Below, piece by piece: positions 33,891 through 45,589 of a DNA stretch of 64,000 nucleotides. Origin of the DNA: Mercurialis annua (Eukaryota; Streptophyta; Magnoliopsida; Malpighiales; Euphorbiaceae); assembly GCF_937616625.2 (NCBI RefSeq), contig NC_065571.1, positions 9,550,501-9,614,500 of the forward strand, in the 5' to 3' direction. The notes below the pieces were generated by a model. That model did no database searches. It was given only the letters and a program-made list of their open reading frames with translations, and was not told the origin of the DNA. The translations under genes and the position numbers were made by a program. Numbering within the stretch: the first letter of the stretch is position 1; each line of letters opens with the position of its first letter.

Positions 33891-34938
33891 TGAATAAAGG
33901 ATCAATTCACCCCTTCAATTTGGCACAAAATATCAAAAAGGTCATTTTGAACGTTTTTGGATCAAACAGACCCGCAACTTGTGTTTTTCGGTCAAAAAAC
34001 CCCTCCCCAACTCCCAGTTTAGCAAGTGTGCTACACTCTCTGAAAAAATAATGGAAATTTTTTGAAAAAACCCTCAATATTTTATTTATCTCTTATATTA
34101 ATCTTTAATTTCTTTTAAATTTCAATTATACCTTTATAATTTCAAAAGTTTTATTTTTTTTATTTTGTAATAAAAACTTAGGGATCTTTTTCCCTTTTTT
34201 CTCTTCTTCTTCATCCCTTCCCCCAAATTCCTTCATTTTCTCCCTTCTTCTTCTTCTTCGTTTTCTTTTCCTTTCCCTCCGCCACCGGATGCCTACACCG
34301 CCGGCGCCAAATTCTCAGTTTGAGAACAAACCTATTCTCAGACGAGAACAGATCTGTTCTCGTCTGAGAACGATGTGTTTTCAGACGAGAACAGGATGTT
34401 CTCGTCTGAGAACAGGATGTTCTCGTCTGAGAACAGCTTGTTCTCAGACGAGAACATGCTATTCTCGTCTGAGAACAGCTCGTTCTCAGACGAGAACAGG
34501 TCGTTCTCGTCTGAGAACGCTATTCTCTTCAGAGAACAGATCGTTCTCAGACGAGAACGATCTGTTCTCGTCTGAGAACGAGTTCTCAGACTGAGAACGA
34601 GAGTTCTCGTCTGAGAACGATTTCTCAGACTGAGAACGGTGGTTCTCGTGTCCGGGCGGCGGCGAGGGATTCCGACCGCGGCGGGAAGGGTTAGATTAAG
34701 TTTAAGTGTTAAATTAGAATAATTAAGTTTAATTTATGTTAATTATAATTTTGATTGTGTTTAATTAGAATTAATTTTCGGATTTAGCAATCTCACTCTC
34801 TTTTTAGAGTGTTTTTGCGTCAGAGGGGCTGATTTGAGCGAAAAACGCAAGTTGCGGGTTTGTTTTAGCCAAAAACGTGCAAAATGACTCATTTAATATT
34901 TCGAGCCAAGTTGAGGGGGTGAATTGATCCTTTATTCA
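33891..34938. mobile_element. TIR element of about 1.05 kb carrying a palindrome array
   Basis: The left end TGAATAAAGGATCAATTCAC and the reverse complement of the right end agree over the first 20 bases. The arms then match for about 110 bp with scattered changes (shared CGTTTTTGG and CCCGCAACTTG). Flanks ATTCTTAA and TTTCTTAA are a possible 8-bp duplication with one change, so the superfamily is unsure. No transposase; the centre is the array at 34316-34640. Confidence 0.75.
34316..34640. repeat. array of about 15 16-bp palindromes
   Basis: Units of the form GTTCTC-GTCT-GAGAAC or its reverse complement GTTCTC-AGAC-GAGAAC, spaced by 2-8 bp and repeated about 15 times with orientation changing along the array. 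Frames across it in several registers are open only because the repeat lacks stop codons. Confidence 0.93.
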
Positions 34939-35498
34939 TTTCTTAATACATCAATGTCATATTGTTACTTCCAGCATTTGCTCCAGTAGGATTAAAAGAA
35001 AAATTATCTATCAGACTATATATAATTCCCATTTGCAAAAGTAAATTTTTTAAGTGCTACCTTTAGATTTTATTTTATTTTGGCTATCCATTGTTATTAT
35101 TTAAATTGTCTTTATATTAAAAGTCAAATAATTCCATCTTTTGCATACATTTTTAACCTCAACCTGGTAGTCCTTTCATACTCAAAATATAAGAAGATGA
35201 GATAAATAAGAAAAATGATTCCATGCAACCGTTGCTTAGTGTCATTTGTGCAATAAACGAATGATGCATTAGTCATGTGGAAAAATTAATAATAAAGAAA
35301 TTAAACGATAATTAAAAGATTCTCTATCGTAAATGCTCACAAGCTTATTATAAATATGACATGATATAATCAATGAGTGAGATAAACACTCAATAAATAA
35401 ACTGTAAATCGGAATAAACAAACCAATTACTTATGTCAGTTTAGTCCACACTTTGGTTCGCCGATACTTATATAATTATTTTATATGTATGTATAGAA
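34939..35498. other. intergenic, no gene seen
   Basis: AT-rich; nothing recognised. Confidence 0.5.
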
Positions 35499-35507
35499 TT
35501 TAATAAT

Positions 35508-35816
35508 GAGTTATTTACATATTAAATTTCAACGTTCCACTTTTATAGCGATTTAATTTTATTTTTTAAAACGTTGCATCGTACATTCCAACCTTTTACG
35601 CTTTTACATTGTGTAGCTATATTTATTTTTCGTCAAATATAAAGCTGCAAAATGTGTGAAAAAATACAAACCGTTTTGTATAAAACAAAGTCAGAAAACA
35701 TAAATGTGCTACATAATATCAAAAATTGAAAGGTCGGCATGTGATAGAATGTTTTAAAAAGTGAAATTAAATCGTTATAAAAGTGGAACATTGAGATTTT
35801 AATATGCAAATAATCC
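35508..35816. mobile_element. Mutator-like MITE
   Basis: A 309-bp element with ends GAGTTATTTACATATTAAA and, reverse-complemented, GGATTATTTGCATATTAAA; the arms share GTTCCACTTTTATA and CGATTTAATTT. Perfect 9-bp target duplication TTTAATAAT (35499-35507 and 35817-35825). Confidence 0.92.
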
Positions 35817-35825
35817 TTTAATAAT

Positions 35826-37737
35826 ATAGTAACCAATTAATTTTAATCACATCAATTTGGTTTTCTTAATTTATTTTAGTTTGATTTAACTTTTTTTGAA
35901 AAATGATTGATTTTCGTACATTTTTGGTTTATGACCGATCCGATTAATGTTCACCTCCAAATTAAAAAACATTTTTTAAAATTAATCCGTTCAGTTAATT
36001 TTTAAATTAGTTGGGTTATTTTAATTTGGTTTGCAGTTGGATATTTTATGCTCTAATTCAAATCAAAATAGTTTTTAAATAATATTAAATCAATTGGAAT
36101 CAAATGTTAATCAATTCATTTTGATTTTTGCAAACTCCTAATTACGACCATTCTAATTGCATGTTGTGTTCACTTTTCAAATAGAACAAAAACCGGTATA
36201 TTAGTTTTCATTTTTTTTTTGAGACAAGATAAATTTTAACCTCTTTAGATAAGTACCTATAAAAAAATAATATTCTCAAAATACGACCTCAAAGTTTGTT
36301 TTTAAAAAATACAATTTGTATTTTTTTTATAAAAATAACTTTTGCTATTCTCAAAAATATTTTTTTTAATCTCAAAAATATAATTTGGTTAACCAACGGT
36401 ATACTAACAGGTTAATAAGGGATACTAAAAAAATATTTTAATTGCACAATTTAGCGATATACAAAAAATAAATTAACTATAAATTTATTAATGGTTTACT
36501 CACGGTTAACTAACGGTGTACTTAAAATAATTTTTTTAAAGTACAATATGTTTAAAATATACAATTCAAGTTTACCAACGATTTATTAACCATATAATAA
36601 AAATAAAAATTATTAAAAATTTACCAACGGTTAACCCAACATTTACTAACAGTGTATTACAAACAAAATTATTAGTGTATCATTAGTGGTTAAACAACAA
36701 ACAAAATCATTACAAAATTTAAACCACCATTTCTGATAAACTAGTTGAAAATTTATTATAAACCTCTCTGCCTTCACCACCGCAACAACAACCATCGTTT
36801 TTTTTAAATCTAAAATTATTGGTTAACCATTAGGTAACCATTGGTTAACCAACAACAAATCTGGTCATAAAAATTACAAATACAACACTTCATTACCAAA
36901 GTACTTGGCTTGTCCTTTAAAACAAATGTTTAAATCTCTAATTTTCTCATCCAATTGCAGCGATGCTGGAGTTCATCTCTGCTGGCAGCGATGGTGGAAA
37001 TGTCCACCAGTAGGGTTGTGGCGTTATCTGGTTCCGGTTCCAATCAAATCAGTAACTGCCGGAGGAGGATCGGTTCGTCAACGCCACTATACGATTTACC
37101 ATCATCATCTCCATGGACTTTCACCTTCGACAGCCATAAGAAATGATGAACACTCCATTTGGGTTTGAATCAGACGAATTTTTAGTTTTGTAATTATATT
37201 TTTTTTTTGAAAATTGATTTCGTTAAAATTCATATTTAATGGAATTTTTGATTTTTGATAGAATTTTTAAAAAAATAGGGAAGAAGATAATGACGTGGAG
37301 CCTCAAACGTGACGTGGACGATGACATGAAAAAAGGGGGAAGAAGTAATTCAGTGTCCGGTGAGCCACATAGGACAACCTCGCCAGACTTCATTTAGAAA
37401 CCACCGAAAGTTCAAAAACAATAAGTTCAGTAACGATTTTGGAACAAAAATTGGTTCAGTAACCATTTTAAAACTTTGGAAAAGTACAGTGACTCCCAGA
37501 ATCAATTACCCAATCAAGGATGAATACAAGCCACAGGATCTGCATACTAAAATAACAAACGATACCCAATCTCAATCAACTAATCAACCAACTACAATTA
37601 AAAGCAACACAGTGAATCAATCCCTTTATAAAACACTTGATTACAGTAAACAAAGATAGCGAGTGGATAGGAAAATGAACCAGTAGCATGATTTTTCTTC
37701 ATCTTGTTTAGACAAACAATTCAAAAGCAACACTGTA
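35826..37737. other. intergenic with repeat remnants, upstream of LTD
   Basis: Contains repeated (G)GTTAACCAACGGT-like text at 36390-36850 in both orientations and probable transposon debris to about 37510. The open frames at 36905-37168 and 37360-37659 have no recognisable motifs. The last 100-200 bp are likely promoter and leader of LTD. Confidence 0.45.
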
Positions 37738-39463
37738 ATGGCTTCAATACCATTGTCATCTTCTACAACATGCACACTTCTTTCTCAAAAGACTTCAACT
37801 TTTGTGCCTAAATTCAGCTCCCAGTTTCTGGGTATTAAGAGTAAGGTCAGTCTGGTAAGAATTGGACCCTCTAATGGGTCAAGAGTTAAGTGTTGGTTCA
37901 ACTTTCGACAAAATGCTGAAGGTGCTGGCATTTATGGTAGCCAATCCCGTGATGACTTTGATAGAGATGATGTTGAGCAGGTAATCACCTCATTTCTCCT
38001 CTAAATTAACCTTTTTTAGTCTCTCTGCAGTGTGTGTAAAGATTCATGCTTTATGTTTGGTTTTTAGATTGGATGTTCTTGTTGATTATTGTAGTTTTGT
38101 GATTCAAAATATATGAATAATGTTTTACTTTTAAGTGAGCATCTTTGACAGGAAATTGGCTTATACATTGTGTCATTGTCGGCATAATAAGCATTCTTAC
38201 TAGTTAATGGTAAATTATTTGTGGACTACTACGTTTCGTTTTCATTTTTATCAATTCTGTAAACACAATGTCCTTTTTCTGTTTCGGCATTTTTTCGTTT
38301 GAATATTTCCTTTTTCGTGGAACATAAATGGTAACTCATATCATGGTCTTGCATTTGAGGGTTATTGTTGTTCAATTCCCCTTCCTAGCTACCAATGCTA
38401 TGTAACACGGGCACGAATACAGGAAATTTAATTGAGGCACTTGGATAAGGATACAACGAGATAATGTTATTTTCAGGTTTCCTCTGTTAAAAATAAAGTT
38501 TTATGTCCGACGGATTTCCAAAATGGGTAATGTTGATTGAATGAAGTGTCTGTACTCTGTACTAGTATCAATGGATAGAAAAATAAGAGAGTTGGTCCAA
38601 CATAACTTGTGTTCTATGCTCTGATCATTGGCTTTCGGCAATTCATTGCTTGCTAAGATAAGTAAAAGTCGGGTTGTCATCAATTTAACCAAGATTAGTA
38701 CACTTGATCATCGCACACCCTTAGTACACCATTAATGTAAGTGAAGTGAATGTGAATAAATGAGAGAAGGGCATAATCACTCTCTTCATGATCGTATAAA
38801 ATTAGTTCCGAAATGGCTAGTTCCTTGTGTATGACTGTCACTTTTTTATATATCATCCTAGCCAAATGCTTTCTCTTATACTTCGCAATCAGCCTCTAAT
38901 AATCTAATATTATCTTCAGAAAAAAACCTATTTCACCTTGTGTTCCAGGAAAAATAAAGAATTCAAGCATTGGACGAAGTGGTTACTGATTTCTTGCAAA
39001 AATAAAATGTTTCAGGCATTTGGTAGTTGATAAAATGAGAAGGTGCCCAGATTCTAGTAAAAAGCCTCATGGTTATAAAAATTTCCTTCACTAATAGTAA
39101 TTGATTCGTCGTGTCTGATTTGAAGCAGCTTGTGTATGCGCGTGTGGGTGTGCGTTTATTTTGTTGTGAAAATGCTGTTATCACTAAAAGACTACTATGA
39201 ATTTGCAGTACTTTAACTACATGGGGATGCTTGCTGTTGAAGGAACATATGATAAAATGGAGGCTCTTCTAAGTCAAAACATTCATCCAGTGGACATCAT
39301 ATTGATGCTGGCTGCTTCAGAAGGTGACAAGCCGAAACTTGAAGAATTATTAAGAGCCGGAGCAAATTACGATATCAAGGATCCCGATGGCCGGACCGCC
39401 CTTGATCGAGCTGATGATGAAACTAGGGAATTCATCCTTCAATTTTCAGCTCAGAAGGCATGA
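37738..39463 (+). CDS. LTD: LHCP translocation defect protein (LTD/GDC1), chloroplast ankyrin-repeat protein
   Basis: Nuclear-encoded chloroplast protein that helps route light-harvesting chlorophyll-binding proteins from the envelope import machinery to the chloroplast SRP path. Two exons, 37738-37980 and 39209-39463, are joined by a GT-AG intron in phase 0 and give 165 residues, near the family size. Residues 1 to about 50 are Ser/Thr-rich without acids, as expected for a plastid transit peptide (MASIPLSSSTTCTLLSQKTS). Exon 2 carries YFNYMGMLAVEGTYDKMEAL and a single ankyrin-type repeat near the C-terminus (LEELLRAGANYDIKDPDGRT). The start is the first ATG in frame. Identification rests on recalled family sequence; its place beside a SPIRAL2-type gene agrees with Arabidopsis gene order. 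Confidence 0.9.
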
Positions 39464-40896
39464 TATGTATTTGCCTGGTCTGGAACATTTGATTTGTATG
39501 TTTCTTTATAGCTATTGATCCATTAACTACGGTATGTAATTCTACCATTTGATAGGTTGTCTTAATGTATCATGTGAATCTAGCTTAGTATGTGGAAGAT
39601 TGATTTATCAGGTCATGGCTATCTGATGTGATTAATCTGAATTGATTCTGAAATGGATGAGCTTACATATTAACCTATAGGGAATATGTAACAAATACTC
39701 CATTCCTAATTTATTTGTACAAAATACTCCAATTTTGAAACTCAAGTTTTTTTTACTCTTATTTTAATATTTTTATTCGAATTCTCTAAATTTATAAAAA
39801 TACTATGTTTGATTTACTTTCTAAAAATCATTTGAAACTGTTAGATATATTAAACTGATTTGAAAACTGTTTTTTGGAAACGGTTATAAAGTGTGTATTC
39901 TGAAACCATATGAAACTATTTAAAATTGTTAAACACCTTTTTAAAAACTGTTTTTAAAAACACGCTAGAACGAAATTTGGAACATGAAGCTAAAGCGCAA
40001 ATAAAAAAATAAATTATGGAGCGCGTTGAAGTAGAGTTTTCAAATTTTAGTTTTGAGGTTAGATTTTATAAATATATAATTTTTTTAGGTATTTTTGTAA
40101 ACATCCCTAAACTATAACATTTATTTATGGGAGGTAGTATATAATGAGATTAGAATCTTGAATTTCAGTCTCCCATGATTGTACATATTTCAAAAAAAAA
40201 AAAAGATTTGAGCTCTGTCTTAAGATATAAATGTAATTTTGTTAGTGTCAAATACTTCATATGAAGTACTATAACTTTAAAGTTATTTTAAAAGTAACAT
40301 TACTTAACATCAATTTATATGTTTAAGGTCACTAAATTTTAATTTTTAATATTAAAAATATTTTTTCGATTTAATTTTACTGATATGGTCATCTAAAATA
40401 ACAATATTTGCCATGTCAGCAACATACATCACGAGATGTGCATTTCATTAAATACTATTATTTTTTAAAAAATCTTATTTGATGGTGACTGTTTTAATTT
40501 GAATATAAATTCTAAGATGTTACAAACTATATATGTTATTCCAAAATGGATATTAATCAGAATGTTGACTTGGCGAATATTATTTGAGTATAGCAACTCA
40601 GATGAAACCAGGTCAGTAAAATTAAATCGAGCGGAAAATAGGGTACAATTTTATATTTTTCGAGCGGAAAATAGGCCAATTTTATACTTATGTGTACAAT
40701 TGAAAATGAAAGATGCATAGTTGGATAAAATTGGCGATTTTATAAGGTGATAATATAATTGAAAATGGCTAAAATGCGAGTGTTTTTTTAAAGATATTTT
40801 GCTTTGTAATACCTATATCTAGCTTGTCATTGTTTTTGGATAAATTATTTAGCTTGTCATTAATAAACAGAAATAATGTTTACCTCATTAATGTAA
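39464..40896. other. 3' flank of LTD and intergenic DNA
   Basis: The 3' UTR probably ends within the first 200-300 bp. The rest is AT-rich with no gene. Confidence 0.5.
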
Positions 40897-40905
40897 ATAT
40901 TATAC

Positions 40906-41294
40906 GGCTTAATCATTTAAAAGTACCTTATTTTTTGAGTTTTTTTGGTTTATATCCTAAATTTTCAAAATCATTATTTTACCTTGTTAATTTTAAGTTT
41001 CAATTATACTCATTTTTTTTTTGAATTTTGAGTTTTCTACTTAAAAAAGATTCAAATATAACCTTCATATTTGACATATAGTCTCAAAGTTTTAAAAATA
41101 TTAAGGGCTTATTTAGACTATGTGCAAAATATAATTGACATATTTAAAATGTTTACATAGCGATAACTCTAATTTGAAAAAATGGATACAACTGAAACTG
41201 AAAATTGGGAAATTGAGTAAACTTGACAATTTTAAAAGTTTTGGATATAAACAAAAAAAATCAAAAAAATGGGGTATTTTTAAATGGTTAGAGC
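40906..41294. mobile_element. Mutator-like MITE with worn target duplication
   Basis: The ends GGCTTAATCATTTAAAAGTA and, reverse-complemented, GCTCTAACCATTTAAAAATA match, and the arms continue with GTTTATATCC. Flanks ATATTATAC and ATAATATAG agree at seven of nine positions. Confidence 0.7.
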
Positions 41295-41605
41295 ATAATA
41301 TAGACTAGTTCAACTATAATGACTACTAAAAACTCTCTATAACTGCATAATTTCTTTTTATCTTTATATTTTGGCATTTTGGATGTTTTTTTTTTCAAAA
41401 ACACTTTTAGTATTGATATTTTATTATTATTTCTATAAGATTATTTGGTAATTAAAATTTGAAAAATTGTTAAGGTATAGTCATTGAATAATTTTAATTG
41501 ATTATGTCTATATAACTAAATAAAACACTTGCTTTAACTAAATAAGTACAAGTGCACACAAAAACTCTATAACTCAAACCATAACTTATTTTTAAAAGAG
41601 CCGAA

Positions 41606-41678
41606 GCCTGCCTAGCTAAGTTGGTTGAACGCAAGGCTCTTAATCTTGTGGTCATGGGTTCGATCCCCATGGCGGACG
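41606..41678 (+). tRNA. tRNA-Lys (CTT)-like gene, probably degenerate
   Basis: A 73-nt tRNA-shaped sequence with anticodon stem CAAGG/TCTTG, loop CTCTTAA (anticodon CTT) and an intact T arm, ATGGG-TTCGATC-CCCAT. The acceptor stem GCCTGCC/GGCGGAC has one C-A mismatch, and the D stem (GCTA against GAAC) is disrupted compared with the usual GCTC/GAGC. A T7 run follows at about 41688. It is best read as a decayed tRNA-Lys gene or tRNA-derived copy rather than a working gene. Confidence 0.65.
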
Positions 41679-41699
41679 CATCAAGTGTTTTTTTAAAAT

Positions 41700-43035
41700 A
41701 ATAATTACAATTACAGGATGTGTCGATACTCTTACTGAAAATAAAAAGATTATTGCCTAATCAGCAACTAATCAATTGACATCCAACAACATTTTAGAAA
41801 ATTAAAAATAGATTAAAAAAATAAAAGTATATAAAATGGTCCACGGCTAGAAGCGAGGCCCAATAAAAGCTACCGACAATTAGTAATAAATTGTTTTAGC
41901 ATTCTCCAATATCTTATAAATTATACAACCATAAGGTTATTTTCTATTAGAGTGATTACTTGCAAGAGAGTCAAGAGTACTTTTTAATTGAAAAGGTTAT
42001 TGTCACTCTGTAAATAGATTTTAGTATGATATATTATGAATGCATATACCTATTATAGCTGAAAATCATGTTCGGAGCATTTTCTGAAACCACATGCATT
42101 AAAAATTATTTCATACTATCATGTAAGTTTCACCTTCAGACTGAAAAGTACTATTACAATTTAATGAGAAAATATAGGATGCTTAAATGAATGATAATCA
42201 TTAATTATGAATTGCGACAACAATTGTTATATTATAAGTTACGAAAGTTTTGAAGATAATTCGCTAAATATATTTGAAAAAATTATAAAAAGTTCCAAAA
42301 GGGGGGGAAATTATTAAAAATTACATACTTCTCAAAAAATTTACATTTTAGACCTAAAAGATTTACAAAAATACAAAATAGATTTTCATTTTTTATATAC
42401 TGTATCAAAGATGTATTGATAATGTATTGTATTTATATCAAACGTGTACCAAAAATATATTTTTTATAATAACAAAATAAGTAAATTATGTAATTTTTTT
42501 GAATTGTTTGGTACACTTGATTTTTTGCTAAGTATGTATTTTTGTAAATTAAGTAATTTTTAGGGTAATTTTATAAGTATCCCTTAGTAATTAAGCTTAA
42601 TTACCAAAATAACTGAAATTTTACAGATTTTGCCAGTTATATCAAAATCTTTAAAAATTGGTCCATTTAGCCCATTTCAACATATTTGGCACTTTCTGTA
42701 GCCAATTATTGTCCAACCCAATTTTTTTGCCAATATGTATGTCACGTCACTGCCAACTCTGCGAATTATTAATGTTGCAACACTCCTAATCCAACCAAGC
42801 TACAAAATAATCCAACCAAAATCAAATCCAATTTTTAAATTAAATCAATCGGTTATATTATTATAAAATTCATATGTACAAATATGTTTGTCTTCTTCAT
42901 AATTAATTAATTATATTATTCTAGCATCTCTTTTCTCGTGTTGGTGTAATCCAGCTGAGCACATGCCAACATTCGACTGACATAGTAATCACATGCAACT
43001 TCTTCTCATTACGTTATCCCTATATGTTCCCCAAT
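41700..43035. other. intergenic, no gene seen
   Basis: AT-rich with a likely transposon remnant around 42540-42720. Nothing codes. Confidence 0.5.
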
Positions 43036-43040
43036 GTTTG

Positions 43041-43377
43041 TGTAATACCCCAAAATATTTTAAGGTAATTAAGTCGTGCCACGTGTCGGGATTTCCGATA
43101 AATTAAATTAAGGAGAATTTAATTTAATTATATCGGGAATTTAGAATAATTTTTATTAAGTGGATTTACGTGATTTAAGGATATAACTTCGAAAATTAAT
43201 ATAAAATAAATTATAAATCCCATAATGGATTTTATTTCGCCAAAGTCCGCGAAATAATTTATAGTATTTATGGTAAAAGTTTCGAGTCAATCGGAGATCG
43301 TTTAAAATTTGGACGCGGATAGGTTTTGGATTAAATTGAAACTTTTGAAAAGTTTCAAGGACCAAAGTGCAAATTGA

Positions 43378-43419
<42 letters not shown>

Positions 43420-45326
43420 CTTCATCAGATGAAGGATCCAGACACTCCATTTCCTTCATTTCTTTCATTTCTCTCGTTTGTCGTTTCATCGTCGGTTCCG
43501 TCGCTCGATTCCGTTTCTCGTCCGTTTCCGACGTTCTATAACTCCAAACGATTGTATTTCGACGGGTAATCGCGGTAAGCTTGACGTTTTACCGTTTCGT
43601 TGATTATATTTTGAGTTATATCGATTTAAAGTTTTAGGCCACGAAACGAATATATCGTTTTAATCGATATTAGGATTGAATTATAGTGTTTTGGAGTTAG
43701 ATTAAGCATTTGAGGTGTGATTTAGCGTTTTAGGATCGAAAGCACGTCGGAAAAGCCGAAAATTGGCTTCCGGGGCGAGGTGTGCGGCACGCCCGCATAG
43801 CGGGGCGTGCGCCCGCATAGGCGGGCGATGCGCCCGCATACTATGCGGGCGATGCGCCCGCATACTATGCGGGCGATGCGCCCGCATAGACGGGCGACGC
43901 GCCCGCATACGCGAGGCGTGCGTCCGCATAGGCGGGCGACGCGCCCGCATATACGGGGCGTGCGTCCGCAGCCCGCGTGAGTCGGCGACTCGCCCGCACC
44001 GTAAACTCGCCGATCGACCTAGTTTCGAGAAATTTGATGTACACGCATATCGAGACTTGAGATTTATTAATATTCGATTAATTATCGATTAATTTGAGAC
44101 GTTAACCTAACGAGGTTAAACGAGAATTGAACTAGAAGTGATATTTTATCCATAAACGAGTCTGATACCGTTATTGGAATAATCACATGAGAAGCACGAC
44201 GGTTAATAAAAGTTAAGTGTGTCGAGTCTCGAGTCTAGAGTCAATCTTAGAATAGGATTCTAATACAAGTCAAATGTTTTAAAATCTGTTTTAGATCCGG
44301 CGAGGCAAGAAGCAGCTGGACCAGTAGTTCGGGAAGCTTGACGTTCTAAAGCCCCGAAGTATTTTTGGATAAGCGTTTTCAGTGAGTTTATACGATTTGC
44401 TTTTAAAGTATTTAATTAAGCAATTATTTTATATTGCTTTATATTTGAATTGCATGATTTATATATTAAATCTTTAAGTGAGTTGCACATATGCTTGATT
44501 TGAAACCAGTATTGATCCGATGGAACGTGCTACCTATTGAGCGGCAATAGGACTGTGTGATCACCAGTTTTGATTTGATACAGCTGTGAATATGATTAAG
44601 TACATGAACTCTGAAGGTAGATGTATGATTGTGATACGAGAGTGAACTCGGTTACAGTGTAACCTGAGCCCCGTATCTAGTGGGTTAGACCCACCACTGG
44701 GATTAAGAGAAGTGTCGCGACTGACGTGGTAGAGTGTGAATACTCCCGGGTCGGACTATTGGATAAGTCTTCCTCTGAGTATATACGGTTAACATATTTG
44801 AGGATTAGGGTTTCAATCGGATCTTGTACTTGGCTGCATATGATTGATTACGACTTTATGTTTTATTTGAATACTTATCAGTAAATGTATGAACTCACTC
44901 AGTATATTCCCATATACTGACCCCTCACAGATTTCCTTTCAGGATAAAGACGCTTTGACGCAACGGACTTCTATCCTACTTCCAGAAGTCTGTATTTTTG
45001 AGTATGTAAAGAAACAGTACTTTACTCTTAGAGCTGCAGTAGATAAGTGTTTTGTAAGTCAGCTTGTATGTATAGTTTTCTGTAAATATGACTTTAACGT
45101 TCTAAAGTTCTAAACGTTTTACGCTTGCTGCGTTATATATATTGTGACTGCCAGAGGATATGTGTACCTGGCATGTGTGCTTCTGCATGACACGTGATTG
45201 CTTATGTCATGCATGACGTTTACATTTCGCGAAAAATTATTTTACGTTTTTAGGCTTGCTACGGGTTTCGGAGCAACCACTCCCATTCCCTAGCGCCGGT
45301 CTCGGCTCTGAGATTGGGTCGTGACA
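43041..45326 (+). repeat. 5' LTR of the Tekay-type element
   Basis: 2286 bp, TG...CA, ending GGGTCGTGACA. It carries an (AT)18 run at 43381-43416 and a GC-rich palindrome array at 43780-43995. Outside these two tracts, the first ~735 bp differ from the 3' LTR at about five positions by eye. Confidence 0.9.
43780..43995. repeat. GC-rich palindrome array in the 5' LTR
   Basis: Repeats of CGCCCGCATA joined to TATGCGGGCG with a 1-bp centre (perfect 10-bp arms at 43831-43851 and 43853-43873) and variants with GGCGGGCGA or GGGGCGTGC. The surrounding LTR is AT-rich, so the array stands out in base composition. Confidence 0.92.
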
Positions 45327-45330
45327 AAGT

Positions 45331-45346
45331 TGGTATCAGAGCATGG
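45331..45346 (+). promoter_or_regulatory. primer-binding site for initiator tRNA-Met
   Basis: TGGTATCAGAGC starts 4 bp after the LTR and is complementary to the 3' end of the standard plant initiator tRNA-Met. The tRNA gene at 1258-1329 would call for TGGTATCGGAGC, one base different. Confidence 0.9.
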
Positions 45347-45589
45347 TCCAGTTACCATTGCTTATGTCAGAAGAGTGATTGATTTTCCTAGGATTCTACT
45401 GCAGCACATAGGACTCAAGTCTTGTCTTTGTTACGTATTCATTTGATTTTCAAACTTTCAGCTTTCCCTCTAGGATGTGAGTCTGTCTTACGTGTGTGTT
45501 TGTATGTGGTGAGATGCGCGTTTAGCACGATATGTGTTTGCGATAATATGCGATTATGTGGCTAAGTAACGCTGTTTGTCTTGGTCAGG

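Noticed and set aside
34289..34594. Open frames across the palindrome array (101 and 66 codons)
   Set aside because: The repeat has no stop codons in several registers, the product is a simple repeat, and the region lies inside a transposon.
36905..37168. 87-codon frame with Trp and Pro
   Set aside because: No motif, no homologue recognised, surrounded by repeat remnants.
43702..44092. Arg/Ala-rich frames over the GC-rich LTR array
   Set aside because: GC-rich repeat translated by chance; both strands are open for the same reason.
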